Source of the DNA: Anastatus disparis
Taxonomy: Eukaryota; Arthropoda; Insecta; Hymenoptera; Eupelmidae
Length of the DNA stretch: 64,000 bases
Reading direction: 5' to 3'
NCBI GenBank assembly: GCA_017163975.1
Contig: JAFFSR010000317.1
Span: 1,296,001-1,360,000, forward strand
The notes under the pieces are model-generated. The model did no database searches, was not told the DNA's origin, and was given only the letters and a program-made list of their open reading frames with translations. Shown one piece after another: positions 53,612 through 64,000 of this stretch. Positions within the stretch are counted from its first letter, which is position 1. The number at the start of each line of letters is the position of its first letter. The translations under genes were made by a program, and so were the position numbers.

Positions 53612-53853
53612 TAAGTATTTAAAATTCACGTGGCCTAATAATTTATGAAATTTTTCCTTTTGTGTTATTTTTACAATTTTTTCAACACATGAATATTTAT
53701 TTCTAAACGTACTTTTAATTTTATAAAGTCCATATTGTTTATAAGCAATTCCAATAAGAATATTTGATTTATTATAAATTTTTGCTATATTCTTAATTAA
53801 TATAATATTATTTTTATTGGAACTTTAGCAAAACTAATTAAATTTTTACCCAT

Positions 53854-54120
53854 TTATTTTACAAAGTAAACATGATTTAAAATGATTTTCATTTTTCTAC
53901 CTTTTATAGTAAAATAAGTTATAATTTTTCTAATTTTAGTACCTTGCACAGTTCTGCCGTCGCCTGATTTTACATTTATCGGATTTTGTAAATTTGTACT
54001 TTCAACAAAAAAGGAATCATCATTCACAATATGATCCGAACAGCTGCTATCTAAAATCCATTCTACACTCGAGCTACCACTTGTGTACGCAACACTATCA
54101 TAATTACGTTCTACCTGCAC
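53854..54120 (-). pseudogene. Copia protease
   Basis: WILDSSCSDHIVND is the copia protease active-site region; the usual D-S-G triplet is D-S-S here. It continues VKSGDGRTVQGTK. It follows the Gag knuckle region on the same strand. The altered Gly probably disables it. Confidence 0.8.
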
Positions 54121-54713
54121 TAAAAAGGTACCATGTGATGAGACGTCGTTACATTCGGAGTAATAGCTGCCGCCGTTGGAACGCTGCTTTGCTTCTTCTC
54201 TGCCTCTGCCTCTGCTGCGTGATAGACCTCTGCCAGCACCTCGGTAGTACTGTTGGGGCTGGAAAGCACCTCTTGGGGTTGACGTCTCGTTACTGCTTCT
54301 TGCTGGTTTACCCTTAAATCAGCAGTCTTTGGCAAAATGGCCTGACTTACCATATTTATAATAGTTTTCACTCATTTTATTTACTTTGAACACACTATGC
54401 TTTTTCATGTTTGAGTCTCTTCTATGTTGCATTTCTCACATGGATATTTTGTTTTTCAAAAATTCACATTTTCTTTCATCTTGTGTTACTGTATCAATTA
54501 AATCACCTAAATAATTTGAGGTGTCTGGCAATGTTTTAGCATATAGTCTAACTTTTTATGCTCTGTTATTGTTGCATCAGCACTTTTTAACTCATTAAAT
54601 AATTTATCAAACTCTAAAAAGAAAGTGCTTGAATCTTCAAAATCTTGCAGCCTCAATCTATTTAATTTGTTCCTCACACAAATCTGTAGAGCTGTAGACT
54701 CCTTCAAATACAT
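54120..54713 (-). pseudogene. Copia Gag, partial
   Basis: 54713-54507 has the typical copia Gag middle (LKESTALQICVRNKLNRL, FEDSSTFFLEFDKLFNELK, ITEHKKLDYMLK). The nucleocapsid region near 54120-54375 reads in another frame: a knuckle with both leading Cys changed to Tyr (Y-Y-K-Y-G-K-S-G-H-F-A-K-D-C), a stop, then an Arg/Gly-rich tail. The N-terminal part up to the LTR (54714-55400) has too many breaks to model. Confidence 0.75.
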
Positions 54714-55420
54714 TTAATCCAATATATTCATAATTTTTAATACTGAATCTTTTTCACCAACAAATTTAAATTGTTTAATAGTAATGCTGCAGTAAATTAT
54801 ATTCATAACCTTCAATTTTTTTTATTCCAATCAGCTTTATTTTCTGCGTTAGCTCGTTCACGTCTTGCTGGCTCGTAACATTCTTTTAATTTCATATATA
54901 AAAATATTCTTTTTTTCCATAAACTATATAGTCATATCCGTCAAATCTTGGTATTTTTAAATTATCTTCTTTGGTAGCTATTTTAATTACTTTTAACTCT
55001 TGGGATTTTTCTATTTTCCTCTTTAATAACAAAACTCTTTTTGCGCCTATAACAAATGCTTTTTATGCTCCTTGTCGAGTGCAAAGTTTTCATTTGATAA
55101 ACTATTTTCGCAGCTTTTTATAAATTCATTTCTCATTCCATATCTAACGTATACTGTCTGCGCAATCTAATATACTGTATGGCCACGTGTTTAACTTAAA
55201 TTTCAATCTGCTTATATCCAAGTATTATGCTTAATTTAATTTCACAAACTTTCTTTTAATTAATAGTTTTAATTATATTGTTATTTGTTTCACTCATATT
55301 TTGTTCCTTTTTATGAGCAAGCACATGTTTTTCACTTATTTTCACTGAGTACGGGTTTTGAACTATTTTTGCATCCACGCAACTCGAAAGTTAACGTAGA
55401 CGACAAATAAAAAATCACGA
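54714..55420. other. Copia 5' leader and decayed Gag N-terminus
   Basis: No continuous frame; isolated Lys/Phe-rich pieces on the minus strand fit a decayed Gag start. No other feature. Confidence 0.4.
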
Positions 55421-55421
55421 C

Positions 55422-55436
55422 TATACTCTGCTACTA
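55422..55436 (-). promoter_or_regulatory. Copia primer-binding site (initiator tRNA-Met-like)
   Basis: Minus strand reads TAGTAGCAGAGTATA immediately after the LTR terminal CA. GTAGCAGAG is complementary to the 3' end of initiator tRNA-Met before CCA; the first bases deviate by one from TGG. Confidence 0.6.
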
Positions 55437-55601
55437 TGTTAAAATAAAGAAGACTTGTATGAGGATATATTTATTTATTTAACTTTAAATAATTAATACA
55501 CTGCAGCATGGTCACAGTGACATGCCATGCTTTCTCGACGGACCGATGAAGAGTAAGTGAGTAGGGGAAGCTTGTTCATCCTCGCATACACTCATACTAC
55601 A
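55437..55601 (-). repeat. Copia 5' LTR (short), single copy
   Basis: Bounded by TGTAGTATGAG at one end and TTATTTTAACA at the other (minus strand), about 165 bp, placed directly upstream of the primer-binding site. The partner LTR is not present in the window, in line with loss of the 3' half of the element. The outer boundary is inferred from TG...CA rules alone. Confidence 0.55.
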
Positions 55602-55899
55602 TTCTATCAGTTAACGCACGCACGTATAGATAATGTATAGTCGTGGAAAATCACAATTTACTCAACAATATTAATAGATAAAATCAACAAATAGAACTAA
55701 TAGCAAAAATAAAAATAAAAATTCGAAAATAAACTCAGAGCAATCAAAGTGAGCAGCAATTGAATTTAAAGTGTGAAAGAGCACGATTTTGCAGATAAGC
55801 GATCATCGACTATACTCACAGCACAACGATTGTACAACTCAACAAAGTCCGTTAAGTAAAAGTGAATAGTGCACTTTATAAGTCGAAACACACTAATTT

Positions 55900-57240
55900 C
55901 AACCCAAAGAACGATGCCACTCTACATAGTCATCAAATAAGGGTTTTTCAATTTGTCGTGTTTTCACTGAATCAATATGCCCTGAGTAGAATGGCGTAAA
56001 TAGATCGGTGTTGTTATTTGGAAACGCAGACGCAGTAGATATAAAGGAGTTAATAAGGTGACAGTTTGCACGATCAGACAAATGAGTAGTAAGCTTTGAG
56101 GAAGTCTAAACGGTGGCCTGACAGTTGCGTCAATTTTAGTACGCACGAATCTATTTGCAAGGTAAGATAAGTTTAGATATGACAAGATAAAAGAAGGAAG
56201 GTTCGATTTAAAATAGAGTCTTCTATTACCAACGGATAACTATTCCAACTTCAAATGGTAGGGGGTTACTCTGTCCTGCTTACTAATGCAACCGAATACA
56301 AATCTGATTTTGGCATTCAGTGCACAATGGAGCTTGAGATTGAGTGATTGAGGAAGGTCATTATACACAACACAGCAACAATCTAATATCAGAAAGATCA
56401 GGGCTTTAACAATATTTTTCCTGACTCTTTGAGACAGGGCATGATTATGAAATTTAAGAGACTAATGCGTGCTAAAAATGCATCCATCAACTGAATCAAA
56501 CTCCCTGTTCTAATTTTATGTGCTGCTTATCCAAACACCCAAATTTCTAATAACATCTGCGTACGTAATGAGAGTACCATTAATGAAAATTTTTGGACAT
56601 TTTGCAAGATCTTATCTTGCTATGTATTGCTTACTTCCAAGAAAGAATGCTTGCATTGAAGGAGGGTTAAGAGTAAGACTATTCTCCCTCGTTCACCCTG
56701 CTACAGCAGCAACTATGTATTTTATGAGACCGATTTCTTGATCAAGTTTAGCAGGTAAGAGGGAATGGTAAGGCTCCAAGTCATCGGTGAAGAGAATCTG
56801 TTGTGTGTGTGAGAAGGTGCGAAGAGCAGGGGTCCTAATGTGCTACGCTGGGGTCCATCTGCTGAACAAGAAATCCAATCGCCTACATAATTATCAAGAT
56901 CAGGGACTAAGTACAGGCAGCATCTTAAATAGGTTACAAACCATCCAAACTAGAACAACTAAATCAGAGCAATTTAGTAAACGTAATTTGCGAAGAAATC
57001 ATAAGTGAGGCACTGCATTAAATGCTGTACCTACAACAAAGCGCCAATAATTTAGTTTAGTTGATATTAATTTGGCTCTACTAAGCAATTGATACACAGA
57101 CTTAAGCCGAATAGGCCGAGCAAAAATCTTACCCTTACCGCCTCTACCAAAAAGTTTTTAAGAAGTTAATTCACGCAGCTTTAGTATAGCCACAATTATG
57201 CTATCGTGGACAGCATCAGATAAGAATCGACCGAAAATTG
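55900..57240 (-). pseudogene. Second LINE reverse transcriptase relic
   Basis: The minus strand encodes a decayed RT: a GPQRSTLGPLLF-like motif near 56850, LFTDDLEPYHSLL near 56780 (the F-x-D-D catalytic motif), PPSMQAFFLGSKQY, IFINGTLITYADVIRNLGVW, and after several breaks YLANRFVRTKIDATVRPPF near 56130 from the C-terminal region. At least five frameshifts or stops. It differs from the LINE at 21.4 kb. Plus-strand open frames here (56520-56741, 56787-57008) are antisense shadows. Confidence 0.65.
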
Positions 57241-57286
57241 CTTACACATTGTTTAGTTGAGACGTTTCTGATTAGTTAGTCTCCAT

Positions 57287-57527
57287 CTTCGAGCATATAC
57301 TACTGGAGGAAGCCTCCCAGCTATTAACTGCGTTACAAGGCGAAGAGAGAGAAAGCCTCTATTTTGGTACGTGCTATCTCTCTCTCACTTTCTTAGTGGG
57401 GAACAGAAGCAGCCAATCAAATCAGGCTAGAGAGAGACAGCTCGTACCAAAATAGAGGCTTTCTCTCTCTTTGCCTTGTAACGCTTGCTGCCATTCGGAG
57501 GCTTCCTCCAGTAGTATATGCTCGAAG
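57287..57527. mobile_element. MITE with perfect 8-bp target duplication
   Basis: CTTCGAGCATATACTACTGG AGGAAGCCTCC is a 31-bp perfect terminal inverted repeat, and the arms extend to about 100 bp with small gaps. GTCTCCAT flanks both sides exactly (57279-57286 and 57528-57535). Eight-bp duplications are made by hAT, P and some other transposases; the termini do not show the usual hAT start. Confidence 0.93.
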
Positions 57528-57712
57528 GTCTCCATAGATAGTGTAGAAAGCCATACGTGAGTACCAATAATATGATGCATATCATATTTAAGACCAATAT
57601 TATTAAGTATTAAAAGAATTAACTCCTAATCACTCAACTAAACAGAACTTGGAATGTCGGTAAATAGAATTTTACAAGTGTCGCGAAGCAGTGACATCCC
57701 AGACACAGAACA

Positions 57713-57895
57713 TTAAACAATGTGTTGTCCGAACCGATCAAAAAGCTTGTCGTAGCGTATTTTAACATCATGAAGTGCTTGTATAACTTCACTCATCTCC
57801 GTACACAAAGCACTAACATCTGAGATCAACTTTTGGTTGGATCCTAGCAATTTTTTTAAGACCTCAAGGCTCATTAAAATTTCTAATAAGTGCAA
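57713..57895 (-). CDS. Coiled-coil fragment, possible LINE ORF1
   Basis: 60 codons with leucine-heptad character (LLEILMSLEVLKKLL). Position and orientation upstream of the LINE RT relic would suit an ORF1 remnant. No nucleic-acid-binding motif is visible. Confidence 0.25.
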   Translation of the reverse strand: MHLLEILMSLEVLKKLLGSNQKLISDVSALCTEMSEVIQALHDVKIRYDKLFDRFGQHIV

Positions 57896-57899
57896 CGAG

Positions 57900-58545
57900 T
57901 CCGAAATGCATTTGAATTATTAAAATGAAGAGAAAAATTTTAAGTTAAGTTCGGTCGGTAACGTAGAACAATCTTAATGTATTTTGCGAAAAAAAATATA
58001 TACAGTAATTAGGAAAATATATTTTTCATAAAAAAGCATTGAAAAATAGATAATGGAATTTTCTATAAAGAAATTTTCAATAACATATTAATTTTTTTTA
58101 ATTGTAACAGTAATTCAAATTTGAATGAAAAGCCCGCCGTAGCCCGGTCCACGTGTTCGAATCTCATTCGCCGAGGAATCAAGTGAGAAGCGCAGCGCTC
58201 CTTGTCTATCACTATTGGTAAGAGAGAGAGGCAAAGAGACGCGATGCTAACGCGTTGGTACAACATTACACTTGATTATAACATTAATTCAACCAATTTT
58301 TCGATCGTTTGACTTAATAAATAAAGAGATAATTTAAGACAAGCATTTTTTCTCGTTACTCAATAATTTGAAGATGCTAATCGTCATGAAAAATATATAA
58401 TTAAATGATAAATTTTAAGAAGGAAATAGTAATTATATGATGTAATATTTTGTTTCATAAGATAATAATAAATTTTTTTTCTATTTGGTCATTAATTTGT
58501 ACATATTTAGACTCAGGGAGTCGAAAAAAGTGGTTCCCAGAAAAT
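57900..58545. other. Non-coding spacer
   Basis: AT-rich; short open frames at 58063-58266 lack motifs. Confidence 0.5.
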
Positions 58546-58550
58546 GGAAT

Positions 58551-58564
58551 GTGTGTGTGTGTGC

Positions 58565-58599
<35 letters not shown>

Positions 58600-58637
58600 T
58601 GTGGGAGTGTGCGCGTGTGCGCGTGTGTGTGTGTGTG
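58551..58637. repeat. (TG)n microsatellite
   Basis: GT units with GCGTG interruptions, the reverse complement of the (CA)n at 37351-37456 in both sequence type and position relative to the satellite array. Confidence 0.95.
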
Positions 58638-58639
58638 AT

Positions 58640-60470
58640 TTTAGTACACCAAAAATATCTCGAGAACTACTCAATGGATTTACTTTAAATTTTGCATGCA
58701 GTTTATTTTTTTGTCTAACTGGGGGGAAAGCTATTAAAATTGATCTTCTTAGCTCAGTTTTTTTAGAGCCATTTCAATAATTTTAAAAAAAATTTGATTT
58801 TTCATTTTTTTGGTATTTTACGTAAACTACTCGAAGAATTTTTTTGAAAATTTGTATGGACATTATTTGCGACTGCCAAAAGAAGAAAAACTTTTACTAA
58901 CTGATTTTCTTAGTGCACTTTTAATTGAAGAGCAATTTGTAAATTTTGAAAAAAAAATTTTTCCTTCATTTTTCTTTTAGTTTATGAAAACCATTCGATA
59001 GATTTGCTCCAAAATTTGTATGCAAGTTATTCGCTACTGTCTGAAGAAAATTAACTTTGGGAAACTCATTTCTTTAGCGCAGTTTTAATTTTAGAGCATT
59101 TAGAAAATTTTTGAAAAATTGTTTATTTTTCATTTTTTTTATATTACACAAAAACCATTTGTTAGATTTGTTCTTTAATCATTATGCAAATTATTCGTTA
59201 TTGCCTTAATAAAATAAGCTTTGGAAAACTTATTTTCTTAGCGCAGTTTTAATTTAAGAAAATTTAAAAAATTTTTTTTAAAAATTTTTCATTTTTTTTG
59301 GGTCTTACGTAAACTACTCTAAAAATTTGTTTAAAAATTTGTATAGTAATTATTTGCTACTGTTAAAATGATAAAAACATTTGAAAACTGATTTTCTTGA
59401 CATACTATCAATTTTAGTGCATATTGAAAATTTTTAAAAAAGTTATTTTTTATTATTTTTATATTTTACGAAAACCATTCGATTGATTTGCTCCAAAATT
59501 TTTATGCAAGTTATTCGCTATTGTCTAAAGGAAATAAGCTTTGAAAAACTTATTTTCTTAGTGCAGTTTTAAGGAGGTTGTCAAGTACTGGTCGGAGACA
59601 AAAGTTTTATTGCTCGAAGTATCAAAAAAGCGTCTGCGCGCATGCGCTATAGTTTCAACTTTTGATTCCGACTGTGCTTACATACGTGGCGCGGTATATA
59701 TGTACACGCACACACTAGTCGTCGTTACCCCACCATTATTTTCTGACTGTTTCACGTGCTTAGATTCATACATTTTCTATAGACATTTTCTATTTGTATA
59801 TATGTTTGAGTAGTAATTTCTCAAAAACGGTACCGCTAGTATTTTTTAATTTGTGATCAATATATTCTTTATAAAATTCTAAATAACATAATAGTTTTTG
59901 GTTTAAATCTGACAAAAAGCAAATTCAGAATCATTGAAAACGTCCCCTTTGCAGCACGTCAATATAGGGATTACGTGTTAAGAGTTGAAACTTTAGAAGT
60001 TTATATCTCAAAAACGGTACCGCTAAAGCTTTTAAAAATTTAATGGTAAGTGCATAATGTTATTATAAACATGTAATAAAAATTTCAAGGTAATCTGACA
60101 CAACTCGATTTACTTAACCCCCTTAATTTAAGAGAATTTTGAAAATTTTGAAAAAATGTTTATTTTTCATTTTTTTTATATTACACTAAAACCATTCGAT
60201 AGATTTGCTATAAAATTATTATGAAAATTATTCGTTATTGCCTTAATGAAACAAGCTTTGGAAAACTTATTTTCATAGTGCAGTTATAATTTTAAAGCAT
60301 GCTCCAAAATTTTTATGCAAGTTATTTGATACTGTCTGAAGAAAACAAGTTTTGGAAAACTAATTTTCTCAGTGCAGTTTTAATTTAAGAGAATTTTGAA
60401 AATTTTTATACAATTTTTTATTTTTCATTTATCTTCTTTCTTAGCGTGGTTACGATTAGAAATTTCGTTG
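58640..60470 (-). repeat. Degenerate satellite-like array, copy 2 (inverted)
   Basis: Blocks of TTTTCTTAGTGCAGTTTTAATTT, AAAACCATTCGATAGATTTG, CAAAATTTTTATGCAAGTTATTCG and TATTTTACGTAAACTACTC repeat here in the orientation opposite to 35240-37350. The end at 60440-60468 (TTTCGTTGTCATCGTTCTTT) is the reverse complement of the start of copy 1. Confidence 0.8.
59573..60122. mobile_element. TTAA-flanked MITE inside array copy 2
   Basis: GGAGGTTGTCAAGTA at the left and TACTTAACCCCC at the right (reverse complement GGGGGTTAAGTA) are imperfect termini. TTAA lies on both sides (59569-59572, 60123-60126), and the array motif CAGTTTTAATTTAAGA resumes after the insertion. It contains a repeated TCTCAAAAACGGTACCGCTA (near 59820 and 60006). 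550 bp, no ORF. Confidence 0.75.
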
Positions 60471-62090
60471 TCATCGTTCTTTTAAAGTACAAATTTATAA
60501 ATAAATATTAATGTTAGATAATTTTTTATATTAAAATCACATTTAAATGAATATAAAAAATTAATGAAACTCAAAGAGCTCTATGAGAAAGCATTCCGCC
60601 AAAGCACTTGACAGCGTTTTTCTAAATGAGTTAACATCTTAAGAGAAATTTCATAGTGAAGTAATGGATTTATTATCTGATACAGTATGTATATGGGAGT
60701 ATTTAAATACGCTAGGAACAAATACAAAGAGGTATCTGCGCATATCTACGTGACAGCTTAGATGAAGTAGATTGTCTAGATGACCAATCAAGTAAGAGGG
60801 GATCAGTAAGCTTAAGCTCACGCAGCGCGAGGATCTAAGAGGCATTCTCTCCCGCACCGCCATAATTATCAATACTATTAGATACAAAGTCATTATTTTT
60901 CTTTGTTTTTTTTCTTCGTGTAAAATAAGGAAGAGACGTGATTCTTTTTATTTGTTTTCCTTAAGTTTTTTTTCATTTCCTTGCTCTATAAAAATATATT
61001 TTTTTTAGCAAGTGTTAAATAATAGAGAATTATAAATACTTTTAAGACTTTTTGGCGATTGAACCCGAATTAATTTTTTTTGTTATACGTAATCCTGCGT
61101 ATAAGTTATATCTTTGCAGGATTACTTGCAATAATTACTAATTAAAAATAGAGTCAGTGTAATAATAGTGATTGTGAACTAACACACATAACCAATAAAA
61201 ATATATTTATTTTTACTAATGAGGGGAACGACTAGGCCTTCGGCTGAAAAGCCCCGAGTGGTCGTTCTATGTTTTCATAGAACCACTGCGCATTGCACAA
61301 AAGCCTGATGGTGATGGATGTAAAAGGATGCTGAAAAGCTGCCCTATCCAGTGGACACTACGTGCATTTTATGCCTGGTGATGCACAGGTTATCGTACAC
61401 CAGGGATTAAGGCTATCTTGTCTGTTTCAGGTTATGTACGATAAAACAAACTATACACACAACCTATTTGTACTGGAATTAATCGATATAGCCAGTATCT
61501 AAAAAAGCCAAGAAAAATCGAGAGTGGTTCTTCCTTTCTTTTATCTTTTTGCTAAAAAAAGAATATCTTTTCTTATAAAATTAAATTAAGTTACTTTTAT
61601 GATCAATTTCTTTTATTAAGTTCAGATATCTTTTTTTTTGTCTTTGTTCAATCCTGATGAAAGTAAATATCCATTTAAATTAACGATTTTCTAAAAATTT
61701 GTTTACTTATATTTCTTTTATTTTTCTTTTTGATTTATGTATCAAACACATCAATAAACGAGAAAGATTTATAAAAGACGTCAGATACCTGACCAACTCA
61801 AACAAAAATACAGTGTTATTTATTTCACAATCCACCTTATGTCAATTGTATATGGGCCGTATATTAAGTGTCATTTCGCATGCTAATATGTTCTATCTAA
61901 AATATAAAATTTTTAAAAGAAAGAAGTTACATAAAAAGAAATTTTATGTAACTTCAAAACACGAACCCAATGGACACTGCTGAGTCGTAAAATCGGCGAG
62001 TATAATAACTTTACCAGAAGAAGGCAAGATTCGTATCTTTCTTTTGCTGCTTTCTTGAAAAATTAGTGTTTAAAGAATAATAAATATTAA
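60471..62090. other. Non-coding region
   Basis: A GC-richer block at 61210-61440 has a hairpin GAACGAC-type start (GTCGTTC...GTTCTATG / CATAGAAC) and may be a repeat fragment, but no partner was found. Open frames at 60651-60893 and 61699-61983 lack motifs. Confidence 0.4.

Positions 62091-62094
<4 letters not shown>

Positions 62095-62160
<66 letters not shown>
62095..62160. repeat. (TA)n microsatellite
   Basis: About 32 uninterrupted TA units. Confidence 0.95.
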
Positions 62161-62164
<4 letters not shown>

Positions 62165-62578
62165 ATAAGAAAGTAATAAGGTAAGGTCAATTAATAAAAC
62201 GAAAATCAAATATAAAATTACGCTTAGCCAATTTTGCTATAAATTCTTAACATTTTGACGTTACATAAGCTTATCCTACTTCTTATAAATTTTATCCAAA
62301 AGTCCTGGCAAATATTAAGGACGAGCCGTATCGACGGTACAAACCGAAAAAACGATAGACTGAGAAGCAGAAGCGTGAAAAATAGAATTGATTACTTAAG
62401 AAGGACTGGGGGTGGTAGTCGGTAAGAAGTTTATACTTACAATAATAGAATTGTTGAATAGGTACATTGGCTTAAATCAAAAAGGCAGCATCGCCTTGGT
62501 GACGGTTCGAAAGAGTGTACCAGAGAGGCCACTCCCCTTTTTTTTAAGTCCAGATTAGTTAGGGACCAATTCTAATGA

Positions 62579-62839
62579 TTAAGAGATGGCCTGCTCCATA
62601 TCGTTTGTATCAAACGTGCGACGTTTATGTCGTAAACTTTTTTTTAGCCCACAACCGATTTTTAATACAGAAGATAGTGTAATTCTTATTAATGGACCAG
62701 TATGGTTCGCTACACAATAAGTGATACAAAGAATTGCAATTAGTGTACTGTAAATAAAGATTAGTACGCGAAATTGCTCCTTTACATTGAGCACAATATC
62801 CCATAATCGACAAGAGTGTAGAGAATCATTGTCAATCAA
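62579..62839 (-). pseudogene. Possible PHD-like zinc-finger fragment
   Basis: A minus-strand frame (62625-62813) contains C-x2-C, then a Cys, then Y-H-L-L-C followed by aromatic W, a spacing reminiscent of PHD fingers (the C-x2-C...YH.xC pattern). Only about 25 residues support it and the second Cys pair is incomplete. Such fingers occur in some LINE ORF1 proteins. Confidence 0.25.
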
Positions 62840-63420
62840 GCACTTATCTCTAACAAGGAATACAAACGTAGATGCTACAGTAAAAGTAAATGATAATGCA
62901 AAGATATCCTTGGACAGCTAGAGTTTGTAAAGCAAAAATTATTCCTCCAATAGTAGAACGAGCAAGTTTTTGCGCTACGCAGATGATTGTCAACATGATC
63001 TTCAAATATAGAGAACAATTTTACCTCAAAATTAATGGCTTAACAATATCAGGTAATGTCAACTTAATGTCAAAATTATAACCTCTCTGAAAAACACGTG
63101 GAGAGCAGAAGTAGTTAAATGAGTAGCCACCAGGAGACACTCAAAGCGTTAGTGACATAACCTCAATTCAGCAATCAACTCAAACTCCAAAATTTTATAA
63201 CGACAGAAACAATAAAATATTATTGCAAAGATACTGCAACTAGTGCCGAATATTATCTATGCAGGATCTCTGCAATTTGAGCGTGCAGATAATTGTAACA
63301 GAAAGCTCGTGGATGAATTATGCAGCAAGCGGAGTTGTTTTAAAAATAAAGCAAAAAATCAACAATGTGGCTGTACTTACAAAGAGAGAGAATAAATCCA
63401 ATAGTCCAATAGTTGTGAAT
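62840..63420. other. Non-coding region
   Basis: A small plus-strand frame at 62890-63081 has no motif. Nothing else recognised. Confidence 0.4.
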
Positions 63421-63429
63421 AGTTAGGTT

Positions 63430-63925
63430 TGAGACAATAATGACGGTTATTTGCAGTTATTAACAAATATTAGCAGTTATTAGCAACCATTAGTAGTTAT
63501 TAGCAATCATTAGCAGTTATTAGAATTTCGTAAAATAAAAACTTGAAAAGTAAAGATACTAATAACAGTGATTAACTCATTCTAACAGTTATTTGCAGGT
63601 ATTTGCAGATTATTGCAGAATTTCGCAGTTATTTATTATTAGTCATTTATAAAAATTATTGTCTTGGAAAATATTTTCCTATACATAGAAAATTAAAAAA
63701 TTTCTGAACAAATGAAAAAGTGAATAATTGCTAACTGATATTAGTACTTTAATTTTCAGTTATTATCTAATGAAATCGCAAATAACTGTTTATAAGTGCT
63801 TATAACTGCTCATAACTGGTTATTAACTGCAAATAATCGTTGCTACTATCACAAGTCCAATTATTGGTAACATTTATTAGCAGTTATTTGCAGCCATTAG
63901 TAAGAGTTAACATTTATTGAAAGAT
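63430..63925. repeat. Short-period repeat of TTAGCAGTTA-like units
   Basis: TTAGCAGTTA and TTTGCAG variants recur about every ten bases (63460-63525, 63580-63640), then appear in the opposite orientation (AACTGCTCATAACTG, 63780-63830), then again forward (63870-63900). The whole stretch could fold back on itself. Confidence 0.7.
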
Positions 63926-64000
63926 ATTAGCGAAATCAGTTTCCATCGGGCAACGTGACGTAAGCAGAACTAAATAATAAACAGTAATAAACAAACTAAT

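Noticed and set aside
56520..57008. Two plus-strand 73-codon frames
   Set aside because: They are antisense to the LINE RT relic, whose FTDD motif reads on the minus strand.
61205..61450. GC-richer structured block suspected to be an RNA gene
   Set aside because: Only a short hairpin is visible; no tRNA, snRNA or rRNA signature.

Overview
The window is AT-rich eukaryotic DNA that looks like an insect repeat graveyard. Splice-like introns, TATA boxes, poly(A) signals, TTAGG-type repeats, Ty3/gypsy and copia retroelements, LINEs and many MITEs all point to an arthropod. Hymenoptera is my best guess, from memory of similar element proteins, and is not proven. I see no intact host gene, no rRNA or tRNA gene and no CRISPR array. 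Almost all recognisable coding sequence belongs to mobile or virus-like elements, and nearly every such gene carries stops, frameshifts or deletions.

Layout. 0.2-9.6 kb: small palindromic elements, a LINE 3' tail, an unrecognised exon-like locus (4.8-7.1 kb) and a 1.83-kb element with ~500-bp inverted arms. 9.7-20.95 kb: the most coherent locus, a degenerate Polinton/Maverick (adintovirus-like) element. It carries a family-B DNA polymerase with two candidate introns, an integrase with a chromodomain-like tail, a conserved hypothetical, a packaging ATPase, a divergent TATA promoter, a small basic protein with adenain-like cleavage motifs, an adenain-like protease, a jelly-roll-type capsid candidate and a further conserved hypothetical. 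20.99-21.87 kb: a LINE 3' end. 26.3-33.6 kb: a minus-strand Ty3/gypsy element (gag, protease, RT with an internal deletion, RNase H, integrase) plus an extra coiled-coil/CCHC ORF after pol.

34.6-38 kb and 58.5-60.5 kb: two copies, in opposite orientation, of a satellite-like array attached to a CA/TG microsatellite. 38.5-40.8 kb (-) and 45.8-47.35 kb (+): two diverged relics of one Cys-rich, element-like protein family that I cannot name; between them lie a Helitron/Pif1 helicase fragment (41.6-42.75 kb), a ~37-bp minisatellite and two low-complexity arrays. 47.3-49 kb: a second gypsy pol relic. 50.3-52.5 kb: a second Polinton/adintovirus-like relic with a different capsid type, whose capsid frame runs directly into a protease tail. 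52.5-55.6 kb: a copia relic (gag, protease, integrase, tRNA-iMet-like primer site, one short LTR) interrupted by a MITE. 55.9-57.9 kb: a LINE relic. 57.3 kb: a MITE with a perfect 8-bp target duplication. The last 3 kb is non-coding with an oligonucleotide-periodic repeat.

How it fits together: the polymerase, integrase, ATPase, protease and capsid genes at 12-20.3 kb form one replication-and-packaging set of a virus-like transposon. Each gene has only a few lesions, so the copy looks inactivated but still readable. The other elements are unrelated insertions, many nested in one another.
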